Source: Gemmatimonadota bacterium
GTDB taxonomy: Bacteria; Gemmatimonadota; Gemmatimonadetes; Longimicrobiales; Gaopeijiaceae
NCBI GenBank assembly: GCA_041390125.1
Contig: JAWKQN010000002.1
Location: 1 to 64,000, forward strand
DNA length: 64,000 bases
Direction: 5' to 3'
Under the pieces are notes generated by a model that saw only the letters and a program-made list of their open reading frames with translations, was not told where the DNA came from and made no database searches. This document shows positions 18,433 to 27,969 of this stretch, in pieces. Both the position numbers and the translations under genes were made by a program. How positions within the stretch are numbered: the stretch's first letter is position 1; every line of letters starts with the position of its first letter.

Positions 18433-20351
18433 GCGGTGGACGCCTCATCGTCCCGGGTCAGCAGGACGATCGACAAGGGAGGCAGGGTCAGCACCAGGGA
18501 GTGCCACAGCCCGTGATGGGGAACGGGCGTCGACTCGACCGTGCCCAGGTTGCCCCACCCGCTGCCGCCGTAGTGGGTCGCGTCGCTGTTCAGCAGCTCA
18601 CAGAACGTGCCGGCCGCGGGGACGCCGACGCGGTAGTTCTCGTGGGGGGTCGGCGTGGCGTTGATGACCACGAGCACGCTCTCTCCACCGCCATGCCGCA
18701 GGAAGGCGTAGACGCTTCGGCCGGAGTCGTGCACCTCCAACCACTGGAAGCCTTCCGGATCGAAGTCGTGCACGTGCAGCGCGGGCTGCTCACGGTAGAC
18801 CCGGTTGAGGTCGGCGACCCAGCGCTGCAGGCCTCGGTGCCCCGCATCCTCCAGCAGGTCCCACTGGAGCTGGGCGTCGTGGTTCCATTCACGCTCCTGT
18901 CCGATCTCACCGCCCATGAACAGCAGCTTCTTGCCGGGCTGCGCATACATGTACCCGAGGAGCGTGCGCAGATTCGCGCGCCGCTGCCACTCGTCTCCAG
19001 GCATCTTGCCCAGCAACGAGCCCTTCCCGTGGACCACTTCGTCGTGAGATAACGGTAGCGTGAAGTTCTCGTTGAAGGCGTACATCATCCGGAACGACAG
19101 CTCCCCGTGATGATACGCCCGGTGGACCGGCTCACGCGCGAAGTAGCGCAGCGTGTCGTGCATCCACCCCATGTCCCACTTCAGGCCGAATCCGAGACCG
19201 CCCAGCCAGGTGGGGCGCGACACCATCGGCCAGGACGTCGATTCCTCCGCGAACGTCTGCACGTCCGGATGCTCGGCGTAGACGACCTCGTTCAGGGACC
19301 GCAGGAAGGACATGGCCTCCAGGTTCTCCCGGCCCCCGTACTCGTTGGGGATCCACTCGCCTGCGGCCCGGGAGTAGTCCCGGTAGAGCATCGAGGCCAC
19401 GGCATCGACCCGCAGGCCGTCCACGTGATAGACGTCCAGCCAGAACAGGGCGCTGGAGAGCAGGAAGCCGCGCACTTCGTTGCGGCCGTAGTTGAAGATG
19501 GCGCTGTCCCAGTCCGGGTGGATGCCTTCCTTCGGGTCGGCGTGCTCGAACAGGTGGGTGCCGTCGAAGAAGACCAGCCCGTGCTCGTCCGTCGGGAAAT
19601 GGGACGGAACCCAGTCCAGGATGACGCCGACGCCGGCCTGGTGCAGGCGATCGATCAGGTACATGAAGTCCTGCGGGCTGCCGTACCGGGAGGACGGAGC
19701 GAAGTAGCCGGTGGTCTGGTAGCCCCACGAGCCGTAGAACGGGTGCTCCATCACGGGAAGGAGCTCCACGTGGCTGAATCCCAGCTCGGTGGCGTACTGT
19801 GCCAGCGGCTCGGCCATCTCCCGGTAGCTCAGGAACTCCCGGTCGGGGTCGTCGGGACGGCGCCAGGAGCCCAGGTGCACCTCGTAGATGCTGATGGGAG
19901 CATCGGCGGCGTTGTGCCGCGCCCGACGCGCCATCCACTCTGCGTCCCCCCACTCGTGATCGAGCCGGCTCAGGACGGACGCCGTCGCCGGCGGCGTCTC
20001 GGCGGAAAGGGCGAAGGGATCCGCCTTGGCGACGCTGTAGCCGCCGTGGCGGGACCGGATGTGGAACTTGTAGCGATGCCCGGGTCGCGCGCGCTCGTCC
20101 AGGCCGGCCCAGATGCCGGACGATCCCAACGCCTCCAGGGGCGCATCGTCGACCCGCCAGTCGTTGAAGTCCCCGACGACCGAGACGGCTTCCGCGTTCG
20201 GGGCCCACACGGCGAAGTGGGCCCCCTCGGCATCGGGACCGAGGGCGACCAGGCGACCCCCCAGCCGCTCGTAGAGCCGCCGGTGCGTGCCTTCGTTGAA
20301 GAGATGCAGGTCCTGCTCGGTCAGCAGCGTTCGTTCGGGATGTACGATCAT
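18429..20351 (-). CDS. glgB: 1,4-alpha-glucan branching enzyme
   Basis: A 640-residue GH13_9 enzyme that makes alpha-1,6 branches in glycogen-like glucan. It has a carbohydrate-binding N-terminal domain (HFAVWAPNAEAVSVVGDFNDW, about 45-65), then the barrel: YEVHLGSWRRPDD, VELLPVMEHPFYGSWGYQ, ILDWVPSHFPTDEHGL, HVDGLRVDAVASMLY with nucleophile D316, TFAEESTSWP with acid/base E369, and LPLSHDEVVHGKGSLLGKM. Its start overlaps the malQ stop and its stop overlaps the treZ start. In GlgE-pathway organisms this branching enzyme works with GlgE to build the polymer. No glgA or glgC is in the window. Confidence 0.97.
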   Translation of the reverse strand: MIVHPERTLLTEQDLHLFNEGTHRRLYERLGGRLVALGPDAEGAHFAVWAPNAEAVSVVGDFNDWRVDDAPLEALGSSGIWAGLDERARPGHRYKFHIRSRHGGYSVAKADPFALSAETPPATASVLSRLDHEWGDAEWMARRARHNAADAPISIYEVHLGSWRRPDDPDREFLSYREMAEPLAQYATELGFSHVELLPVMEHPFYGSWGYQTTGYFAPSSRYGSPQDFMYLIDRLHQAGVGVILDWVPSHFPTDEHGLVFFDGTHLFEHADPKEGIHPDWDSAIFNYGRNEVRGFLLSSALFWLDVYHVDGLRVDAVASMLYRDYSRAAGEWIPNEYGGRENLEAMSFLRSLNEVVYAEHPDVQTFAEESTSWPMVSRPTWLGGLGFGLKWDMGWMHDTLRYFAREPVHRAYHHGELSFRMMYAFNENFTLPLSHDEVVHGKGSLLGKMPGDEWQRRANLRTLLGYMYAQPGKKLLFMGGEIGQEREWNHDAQLQWDLLEDAGHRGLQRWVADLNRVYREQPALHVHDFDPEGFQWLEVHDSGRSVYAFLRHGGGESVLVVINATPTPHENYRVGVPAAGTFCELLNSDATHYGGSGWGNLGTVESTPVPHHGLWHSLVLTLPPLSIVLLTRDDEASTA

Positions 20352-22405
20352 ATCGGTCGGGGCTCCTCGGCCGCACGCCGGATCCGGTCGATGCGGACCA
20401 GGCTGTCCACGAGGGTGGTTGAGGCTCGGATCTCGTCGAGGGAACGGGCGGCCTTGCGCCGCCAGTTCGCGTCGGACGCCGTGCCGGGCACGTTCTGCGG
20501 TCGGTGCTCGAGCCAGAGGTCTTCCAGGTCGATCAGCACCATGCGGGCGGGGCTCTCCGCGAGCGCATCGAGAAGTCGTTGGCGCACGTCCTCGAGCCGC
20601 TCCGGTGACGGTGGCGTCGCGTCCCCGGTCCGGGCCCGCACACGCTCGGACCACCAGGCCGCGAAGGGCGCCATGTCGTGTGTGCCCAGGCTCGCCACCG
20701 CGCCCGGAGGCACCGGCTCGAGCGGCGGCGGGGGTCCGTCGGCGGGCGCGGGGTCGGTCCAGTCGCGCTCCAGATGGAACGGCACCACGTACATCCGACG
20801 CACGGACCCGGCGTCCAACGCAGCCCGCACCTCGTCCGGTACGGTGCCCAGGTCCTCGCCTACCACCTCGATCCCGGCCCGGTGCGACTCGACGGCCAGG
20901 ACGGCGTGCAGCTCGTGCGCGGGGTAGCGGACGTAGACGCCGTCGGTGGCGGAGACGTCCGCCGGGATCCAGAAGAGGCGGTGCAGTCCCATCACGTGAT
21001 CGATGCGCACGGCGCGCGCGGCCCGGGCCAGATGCGCGAAGGCGTCGGCCCACGGCCGATGCCCGCGTTCGCGCAGGCGATGGGGATCCATGGGGGGAAA
21101 GCCCCAGTTCTGGCCCTGATCGAAGAAGGGATCGGGCGGTGCACCGACACTCGTGGCCGGTGCGTAGAGTTCGGGATCCTCGGCGCGGTCGAAGCCGTCG
21201 GGATGCGTGCCGAGAGGCAGGTCCAGGTACAGACCCGTGAACGTGCCCTCCCGTCGGGTGAGCTGCTCGATCTGCTCGCGCGCCAGAACCTGGGCATAGA
21301 GGTGGTAGCGCGTCGCGGTGCCCATGTCGGAACGGTCCGCGTCCGCGTCGCGCTGTCCGCGGAAGCGTGCGTAGCGCTCGACCGTCGCCCGGTCCGGTCC
21401 CAATGCCGCGAGGCGGGCCTCCGCGTGTGGGGCGTCGGCGAAGAACGTCGAGGAGAGGGGCTCCAGGGCCCGACGCACGAGGGCAGCCGAGCTGCGGTAG
21501 TCCACATCGCCCACCTCGCGGACGCGGGCGGCCTCCGCCCGGAACGTCGCGTTGCTCAGGAGAGCGCAGGCATCGGCGGACCGATCGAGCTCCGGCGCGC
21601 GCGCCGGATCGATGAACAGCTCGCTCCACATCCGCCGCGAGACGGGTGCGTACGGGCTGGGGTCGTAGGGCTGGTCGAGGAACACCGGGAACAGCGGCAA
21701 CGTGCCCAACCACTCTGCGCCGAGGCCCCCGAGCCAGTCGAGCAGGCGCTCGAGGTCGGAGAAGTCGCCGGTGCCCCGGCTGCGCTCCGTGCGCAGCGCG
21801 TGCAGCGGCAGGAACGCGCCCCATCCCCGACGTGGTGGAGAAGGGGTCCAGGCGGAGCCCGGCGTCGCGATCACCCGGGACGTCACGCTCCGTCCGGCAC
21901 CCCGCACGCGCAACGTCCAATACCCCGGCGTGAGTGGGTGGGGAAGTGGCAGCCGGGCCAGGGGGCCCGGTAGACCGTCTCGTGCCGGCCACCCGGGCGC
22001 GGTGGGGGAGGGGCTCGTCCACGTCTCCGGAGTGAGCGGCGCGGCCCACTCCCGGTCGGCCGATCCGTCCTCGGCCTCGAGATGGGCCTGCAGGGAGACG
22101 TCCCTCCATTCTGCCGGGGCGCGTAGGAGCACGCTGTCGTCGACGTCGGCGCGGACCACGGTCACGGGATCGAGGATGCGCGCGGTCAGTTCGGCCTGCC
22201 GACGCCGTGCGGCTTCGTCCAGATCGTCGCCCTCGTCGAGCGCACCCAGCGTGCGCAGCGCCGCCAGGAGCGCTTCGCGTCCTGCGGTGCGGAACGCGCC
22301 GCCGTCGGCGGGCCAGAAGCCCGGCTCGAGCCCCCACAGCTCGACCAACGGCAGCAGGTCCGCATCGACCCCTGCGGCGGGCGTCGTCGAGGATCGCTCG
22401 TTCAC
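20348..22405 (-). CDS. malQ: 4-alpha-glucanotransferase (amylomaltase)
   Basis: A 685-residue GH77 enzyme that transfers maltodextrin segments between chains and releases glucose. Core motifs are GDFSDLERLLDWLGG, YDPSPYAPVSRRMWSELFID, LPLGTHPDGFD, GQNWGFPPMDP, AVRIDHVMGLHRLFWIP with nucleophile D469, VVGEDLGTVP with acid/base E517, and GTHDMAPFAAWW. An N-terminal ~190-residue extension precedes the barrel, making it longer than the classic ~500-residue amylomaltase and similar to E. coli MalQ in size. The GTG start overlaps the treS-mak stop (GTGA). It would tailor chain length between TreY/TreZ, GlgE and GlgB. Confidence 0.95.
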   Translation of the reverse strand: MNERSSTTPAAGVDADLLPLVELWGLEPGFWPADGGAFRTAGREALLAALRTLGALDEGDDLDEAARRRQAELTARILDPVTVVRADVDDSVLLRAPAEWRDVSLQAHLEAEDGSADREWAAPLTPETWTSPSPTAPGWPARDGLPGPLARLPLPHPLTPGYWTLRVRGAGRSVTSRVIATPGSAWTPSPPRRGWGAFLPLHALRTERSRGTGDFSDLERLLDWLGGLGAEWLGTLPLFPVFLDQPYDPSPYAPVSRRMWSELFIDPARAPELDRSADACALLSNATFRAEAARVREVGDVDYRSSAALVRRALEPLSSTFFADAPHAEARLAALGPDRATVERYARFRGQRDADADRSDMGTATRYHLYAQVLAREQIEQLTRREGTFTGLYLDLPLGTHPDGFDRAEDPELYAPATSVGAPPDPFFDQGQNWGFPPMDPHRLRERGHRPWADAFAHLARAARAVRIDHVMGLHRLFWIPADVSATDGVYVRYPAHELHAVLAVESHRAGIEVVGEDLGTVPDEVRAALDAGSVRRMYVVPFHLERDWTDPAPADGPPPPLEPVPPGAVASLGTHDMAPFAAWWSERVRARTGDATPPSPERLEDVRQRLLDALAESPARMVLIDLEDLWLEHRPQNVPGTASDANWRRKAARSLDEIRASTTLVDSLVRIDRIRRAAEEPRPI

Positions 22406-25400
22406 GCGCGCGACTCCGGACCGGGGCGCGTGCCGAGCAGCTCCAGCAGACCTTCCAGCGGAAGCCAGGCCCAGGAGGGACGGTTCTCCACTTCGTACCC
22501 CAGCTCGCGCAGCGCCTTCTCGATCAGGTAGTAGTCCAGCAGGAAGCGCCGATCGGCAGCCGCGGAGGGCACCAGCCCGGCGCCGCGCTCCGTGCGCAGG
22601 TACGCGCCCAGGAAGAGCCGCGTGGCCCAGCGGCACCACAGGTCGGCCCAGGCCGCGAGCGCCTCGCGGGTGGAGGCGTCTCCTCCACCGGTGATCTCCT
22701 CCTGGCGGAGTCGGCCCATGCTCGCCGCGTAGTGGAAGGAACGCAGCATGCCGGCGACATCGCGGAGCGGGGAGCGCTTGAGTCTCCGCTCCCCGAGCGG
22801 ACGGGCTGGCTCCCCCTCGAAATCGATGATCATGACGTCGCGACCCGTGGAGAGCACCTGCCCCATGTGGTAGTCCCCGTGCACACGGATCCGCTTACCA
22901 CCGATCGCGCGGGTGGGAGGCCGCGAGCGCTCCAGGATGTCGTCCCGGGAGCGCAGGACGTGTCGGGCCCGTTCGCGCGCGGCAGGGTCGAGACGATGCT
23001 CGTGCGCCTCCAGCAGACGGAACGTCTGACCCACCAGGTTCCGGATGGACTGGTAGAGGGAACGCTGGTAGAACGGCGTATAGGGCTCGGGTCGGAACGC
23101 GGGCTCGTCGGTGTCCGCCAGCGTTCGATGCAGCTCGGCCGTCCGACGGCCCAGGAGATCGAACAGGTCCACCACGCCGGGTCCCAGCAGATCCGTCATG
23201 GAAGGCACTGCGCGGTCCGCGGTCGCGGGGACGTCCACCTGGCGGGCGTCCGCACCGGATGCCAGCGCCCGTTCGAAATAGCGTTCGAGCGATTCGAGCG
23301 CCGTGCTCCAGACGTCGCCCTGATTCCGCACGTACTGTTGCAGCACGGCCAGGGTCGCCGGCTCCCCCCTTCGCGGGCGGTACTCGAGCGCGCCGTGGAT
23401 CGCCGGGGTGTTGGGGAAGCCGCGGCGGGTGAGGTAGTCCACCACCTCCCGGTCGAGGTTCGGTCCTGCCTCGAGCTTCCGGAAGACCTTGAGGATCCAG
23501 CGATCGCCGAAGATCACGGACGTGTTGCTCTGCTCCGCGCGCGATACCGTGGCCGTCGGCACGTCCGAGGTATCGACGTCTTCCTGCGTGCGCAGACCCA
23601 CCAGCGCGCCCACCTGCCCCTCCACGGTCCCTCGCTCCAGGATGAGGTCGAGCAGCACGCCCGCCGTCTCCGGCTCCTCGAGGCCGTCGCGCAGGAGCGC
23701 CGATCCGTCCGGGACCTCCACGGTGGCGATGCCACCGCTGTCCGCGGCGTCGTCGGCGTCCTCCTCTGCGTCCAACTCCAGCGGAACGACGTAGACGTCC
23801 GCATCGGAGTCGCTGGCGACGTAACCCACGCGGAGCAGGGCCAGCCGTCGGGCCTCGGACCCGTCGAGGTCCAACACGTCCGCGACGGCGGCCTCCCGCA
23901 CGGTGCGGCCCTTGCCCCGGTACCAGCGGGAGCGGCGCGCATGCCGTAGCAACGGTGGACCGAGCGCGTCCCAGCGGGCCTCGTGGAAGATCTCGACGGG
24001 CTCGGTCTCGGCGGCCAGGACCGGTGCCTCGGTGGGCTCTCCCTCCGCTCCGTCCGTGGGCGTGGCTTCGAGCCGGAACCAGTAGAACCCGTAGGGACCG
24101 AGCGAGAACGGGTACGGATCCCCGTCCGCGGCCGGGAAGCGGGTCCGGCCGAACAGCTCGACCGGAACCCGGCCGCTCAGATCGGAGAGATCCAGCGTGC
24201 ACGCCTGCGGGAAGCGCGAGAGGTTCGCCACCACCAGGATGGATTCCCCTTCGTGCTGCCGCAGGAAGGCCAGGATGTGGCGGTTGTCGGAGTGGACCCA
24301 GCGGAACGATCCGCGCCCGAACGCCGGGTGGCGGCGCCGCAGGGAGATGATGCGTCGCATCCACCACAGCAGCGAACTGGGATTGGCCTGTTGGGCCTCC
24401 ACATTCACGGAGCCGTAGTAGTACTCCGGGTCGATCACGACGGGCAGGAACAGGCGCTGCGGATTGGCCTCCGAGAAACCGGCGTTCCGATCGGCGCTCC
24501 ACTGCATCGGGGTGCGCACACCGTTGCGATCGCCCAGGTAGAAGTTGTCTCCCATACCGATCTCGTCCCCGTAGTAGATGACGGGGGTTCCCGGTAGGGA
24601 GAGCAACAGCGAGTTCAGGAGCTCGATCTGGCGCCGATCGTTCTCGAGCAGCGGACCGAGGCGTCGGCGGATGCCCAGGTTGATCCGTGCGGTCCGGTCG
24701 CGGGCGTAGACGCGGTACATGTAGTCCCGCTCCTCGTCCGTCACCATCTCGAGGGTGAGCTCGTCGTGGTTGCGCAGGAAGAGCGCCCACTGCGAGTTGG
24801 CCGGGATGGCCGGCGTCTGCTCGAGGATATCGACGATGGGAAAGCGGTCCTCCATCTGCAGCGCCATGAACAGCCGCGGCATGATGGGGAAGTGGAAGTT
24901 CATGTGGCACTCGTCGCCATCGCCGAAGTACGCCGCGGCGTCCTCCGGCCACTGGTTGGCCTCGGCCAACAGCATGCGATTGGCGAACCGCTCATCCACG
25001 TGGCTGCGCAGCTTCCGCAGGAAGGCGTGGGTCTCCGGCAGGTTCTCGCAGCTCGTGCCTTCCCGCTCGTACAGATAGGGGATGGCGTCCAGCCGCATCC
25101 CGTCCACGCCCATCTCGAACCAGTAGTCCAGGACCTGGAGGATGCGCTCGTGGACCTCGGGGTTGTCGTAGTTGAGGTCCGGCTGGTGCCCGTAGAAGCG
25201 GTGCCAGAAGTACGCCTGGGCGACAGGATCCCAACTCCAGTTGGACGGCTCGAAATCGGTGAAGATGATGCGTGCGTCCGAATACCGATCCGGCGTGTCG
25301 CTCCAGACGTACATCTCGCGCTCCGGGCTACCGGGCGGGGCCCGGCGAGCCCGCTGGAACCACGGGTGTTGGTCCGACGTGTGGTTGATCACCAGCTCCG

Positions 25401-25749
25401 TGATGACCTTGAGCCCGCGGCGGTGCGCTTCCTCCAGGAAGGCCCGGAAGTCGTCCAGCGTACCGTACGACGGGTGGACCGTGTGGTAGTCCGCGATGTC
25501 GTAGCCGTCGTCGCGGAGCGGAGACGGGTAGAAGGGGAGCAACCAAAGAGCCGTGACCCCGAGCTCCTGCAGGTAGTCGAGCTTACGGCGCAGTCCCTGG
25601 AAGTCTCCGATCCCGTCGCCGTTGGAGTCGTGGAACGAGCGGACGTGCAGCTCGTAGATGACGGCATCCTTGAACCAGAGCGGATCGGACGCCGGGCGCG
25701 GTCGCGCCCGGGGTGGTCTCCTGCGAAGCGATGGCGCGAGCGGGTTCAT
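22402..25749 (-). CDS. treS: trehalose synthase fused to maltokinase (TreS-Mak)
   Basis: A 1115-residue two-enzyme fusion. Residues ~20-560 are GH13_16 TreS, which interconverts trehalose and maltose: WFKDAVIYELHVRSFHDSNG, MRLDAIPY with nucleophile D221, LLAEANQWPEDA with acid/base E263, FLRNHDE with D329, and YYGDEIGMGDN. After a linker, residues ~590-1110 are a maltokinase (ATP + maltose to maltose-1-phosphate): RWYRGKGR, KVFRKLEAGPN, HGDYHMGQVL and MIIDFEGEP, which form the phosphotransferase active site. Maltose-1-phosphate is the GlgE donor, and glgE is the coupled gene immediately upstream. Four-nt overlaps occur on both sides. Confidence 0.96.
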   Translation of the reverse strand: MNPLAPSLRRRPPRARPRPASDPLWFKDAVIYELHVRSFHDSNGDGIGDFQGLRRKLDYLQELGVTALWLLPFYPSPLRDDGYDIADYHTVHPSYGTLDDFRAFLEEAHRRGLKVITELVINHTSDQHPWFQRARRAPPGSPEREMYVWSDTPDRYSDARIIFTDFEPSNWSWDPVAQAYFWHRFYGHQPDLNYDNPEVHERILQVLDYWFEMGVDGMRLDAIPYLYEREGTSCENLPETHAFLRKLRSHVDERFANRMLLAEANQWPEDAAAYFGDGDECHMNFHFPIMPRLFMALQMEDRFPIVDILEQTPAIPANSQWALFLRNHDELTLEMVTDEERDYMYRVYARDRTARINLGIRRRLGPLLENDRRQIELLNSLLLSLPGTPVIYYGDEIGMGDNFYLGDRNGVRTPMQWSADRNAGFSEANPQRLFLPVVIDPEYYYGSVNVEAQQANPSSLLWWMRRIISLRRRHPAFGRGSFRWVHSDNRHILAFLRQHEGESILVVANLSRFPQACTLDLSDLSGRVPVELFGRTRFPAADGDPYPFSLGPYGFYWFRLEATPTDGAEGEPTEAPVLAAETEPVEIFHEARWDALGPPLLRHARRSRWYRGKGRTVREAAVADVLDLDGSEARRLALLRVGYVASDSDADVYVVPLELDAEEDADDAADSGGIATVEVPDGSALLRDGLEEPETAGVLLDLILERGTVEGQVGALVGLRTQEDVDTSDVPTATVSRAEQSNTSVIFGDRWILKVFRKLEAGPNLDREVVDYLTRRGFPNTPAIHGALEYRPRRGEPATLAVLQQYVRNQGDVWSTALESLERYFERALASGADARQVDVPATADRAVPSMTDLLGPGVVDLFDLLGRRTAELHRTLADTDEPAFRPEPYTPFYQRSLYQSIRNLVGQTFRLLEAHEHRLDPAARERARHVLRSRDDILERSRPPTRAIGGKRIRVHGDYHMGQVLSTGRDVMIIDFEGEPARPLGERRLKRSPLRDVAGMLRSFHYAASMGRLRQEEITGGGDASTREALAAWADLWCRWATRLFLGAYLRTERGAGLVPSAAADRRFLLDYYLIEKALRELGYEVENRPSWAWLPLEGLLELLGTRPGPESRA

Positions 25750-27929
25750 ACGAAGTAGTCGAAGTGGGTTTCGTCGCGGGGTTGGTAGGGCTTGAGCCGG
25801 AAGATGTGCGCCGGCAGGCCCGCCGGGTCGAGGTGGACCCAGGCGCGTTCGGCGGGCCATTGGAAGCGCCCGCCACCGAGCAGGTCGTGGGCGCGATATC
25901 GCGTGTCGGCGTCGAGACCGAAGGCGTCGGGCCGTAGATCCACGTGGGCGGCGTGCGCGTGGTGCGGATCCACGTTCACGACCACGAGGATGCGGTTGGA
26001 GCCGTCGGGCGTGCGCTTGCTGAAGGCCAGCACGTGCTCGTCGTCGGTGTCGTGGAACAGCAGGCGCTCGTTGGATTGGAGCGCCGGATTCTCGTGTCGG
26101 ATCCGGTTGAGCAAGCGCACCAGCTCGCGCAGGCTCTCGGGGCGCTCCAGGTCCCAATCCCGCACCTGGTACTTCTCGGAGTCGAGGTACTCCTCGCTCT
26201 CCGGCTCACGGGGCCGGTGCTCCAACAGCTCGAACGCGGGTCCGTAGATCCCGTAGGTGGACGCCAGGGTGCCCGCGAGCACGAGGCGCACCGTGTAGGC
26301 TCCCCGACCTCCGGTCTGGAGGTACTCCGTGAGGATGTCGGGCGTGTTGGGCCAGAACGCCGGCCGGAAGTAGTGGCAGGTGGGGGGTGTGGTCAGCTCC
26401 TCCATGTACGCCTGGAGCTCGGCCGCGGAGTTCCGCCACGCGAAGTAGGTGTAGGACTGCGAGAAGCCCAGCTTCGCCAGCGTGTGCATCACCTTGGGAC
26501 GCGTGAACGCCTCCGACAGGAACAGCACATCGGGGCTCTGCTCCCGGACCTGGGCGATGCACCACTCCCAGAAGGGGAAGGGCTTGGTGTGGGGGTTGTC
26601 CACCCGGAAGACCCGCACGCCCTGCTCCACCCAGAACAGGAACACGTCGCGCAGGGCCTCCCACAGCGCCCGCCAGTCCTCCGTCTCGAAGTCGAAGGGA
26701 TAGATGTCCTCGTAGCGCTTCGGTGGGTTCTCCGCCGTGCGGATCGAGCCATCGGGGCGGTGGCGGAACCACTGCGGATGCTCCTCCACCCACGGATGGT
26801 CCGGCGAGCACTGGAAGGCGATGTCGAGCGCCACCTCCAGGCCCAATGCTTCGGCGCGAGCGCGGAAGTGCTGGAAATCCTCCAGCGTTCCCAGGTCCGG
26901 GTGGACCGCGGTATGGCCGCCTTCCGCAGCGCCGATGGCCCAGGGACTCCCGGGGTCGGCAGGCCCGGAGGACGTGCGGTTGTTCGGGCCTTTGCGGGCG
27001 GTCCGTCCGATGGGATGGATCGGGGGCAGGTAGATGACGTCGAATCCCAGCTCGGCCACGTACGGCAGGTGGGCCTCCGCATCCGCGAAGGTGCCGTGAC
27101 GCCCGTCGGGACCGGTCGAACGGGGAAAGAACTCGTACCACGCTCCGGTCCGGCCGAGAGGCCGGTCGACCTGCAGCGGAAGGACGCGCGGATACCGCGC
27201 CACGAAGCGGCGCGCCTGCCAGCGGCGGGCGTCGGCCGCCAGCGGCTCATCCAGCGCGTCGAGGACGTCCTGGGCGGCATCCGTGCTGCCGCGCAGCGGC
27301 GCACCGCCGGCCTTCCGCAGGCGGGTGGCCCAGGCCTCCAGTGCTGCTGAGGTGTCGTCGCGAGCCTCTTCCGCTGCCTCGCCGACCAGGTCGGCACCGA
27401 TGAGCAGCTCCTGGGCAACGTCCTGGTCGGCGTCGATGCGCTTCCGCAGGTCTTCGGCCCACGTGCGGAACCGGTCGATCCACCCGATGACCGTGTACTC
27501 GTAGCGGCCGGGCTGGGCCGGCGTGAACTGCCCGCGCCAACGATCGTTGACCAGTGCCGTCATGGACGTCTCGGACCAGTCGGTCTCGTCCTCCCCGACG
27601 GGACGCCACAAGAGCGCGCAGGCTACGCGGTCGTGGCCGTCTGTGAAGGCGTCGACCTCCACCGTGAACGGTTCGCCCGCCACCGCCTTGGCGGCGTAGC
27701 GGCCCGCATCGATCTCGGGGCTGGGGTCGAGCAGCACCACGCGTCTGCGACCCGCGTCTTCCGGGCGAGACGCATGGGAATCACGGGACGGGCGCCGCTG
27801 GCGTGCGGGGGCGGAGGTCTTCGCCAGGATGGTTCGTGCTCCTTGCAAGGCTGCAGGACGAACGAGGCAACGACCGTCCAACGGGTGCAACAAGAGGACC
27901 GGGTCACGAAGCGCATGGAGCTGCGTCAT
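25746..27929 (-). CDS. glgE: alpha-1,4-glucan:maltose-1-phosphate maltosyltransferase
   Basis: 727 residues from this start; GH13_3 enzyme that extends alpha-1,4-glucan from maltose-1-phosphate. Motifs: EIDAGRYAAKAVAGEPF (N-terminal domain), WYEFFPRSTG, IYLPPIHPIGRTARKGPNN, ALDIAFQCSPDHPW, VRVFRVDNPHTKPFPFW with nucleophile D444, LFLSEAFTRP with acid/base E473, and a C-terminal beta domain. It is the first gene of the seven-gene operon. The start is uncertain: the ATG at 27929 is the only canonical in-frame start before the conserved region, but the ~60 residues it adds look unlike GlgE. An AAGGAG (27839-27844) lies 8-11 nt before in-frame ATC/CTG codons that would give a shorter, more family-like N-terminus. 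Confidence 0.94.
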   Translation of the reverse strand: MTQLHALRDPVLLLHPLDGRCLVRPAALQGARTILAKTSAPARQRRPSRDSHASRPEDAGRRRVVLLDPSPEIDAGRYAAKAVAGEPFTVEVDAFTDGHDRVACALLWRPVGEDETDWSETSMTALVNDRWRGQFTPAQPGRYEYTVIGWIDRFRTWAEDLRKRIDADQDVAQELLIGADLVGEAAEEARDDTSAALEAWATRLRKAGGAPLRGSTDAAQDVLDALDEPLAADARRWQARRFVARYPRVLPLQVDRPLGRTGAWYEFFPRSTGPDGRHGTFADAEAHLPYVAELGFDVIYLPPIHPIGRTARKGPNNRTSSGPADPGSPWAIGAAEGGHTAVHPDLGTLEDFQHFRARAEALGLEVALDIAFQCSPDHPWVEEHPQWFRHRPDGSIRTAENPPKRYEDIYPFDFETEDWRALWEALRDVFLFWVEQGVRVFRVDNPHTKPFPFWEWCIAQVREQSPDVLFLSEAFTRPKVMHTLAKLGFSQSYTYFAWRNSAAELQAYMEELTTPPTCHYFRPAFWPNTPDILTEYLQTGGRGAYTVRLVLAGTLASTYGIYGPAFELLEHRPREPESEEYLDSEKYQVRDWDLERPESLRELVRLLNRIRHENPALQSNERLLFHDTDDEHVLAFSKRTPDGSNRILVVVNVDPHHAHAAHVDLRPDAFGLDADTRYRAHDLLGGGRFQWPAERAWVHLDPAGLPAHIFRLKPYQPRDETHFDYFV

Positions 27930-27969
27930 GCCGCCTGCGTTCACCGGTGTGCTTTGTTTCAATCCACCG

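Noticed and set aside
16568..18448. Upstream extension of the GH57/DUF3536 frame by ~630 codons
   Set aside because: That stretch is an Arg/Pro/Gly-rich out-of-frame reading of treZ. The GH57 protein has a canonical N-terminus at the ATG at 16567 with AGGAGG and an ATGA overlap.
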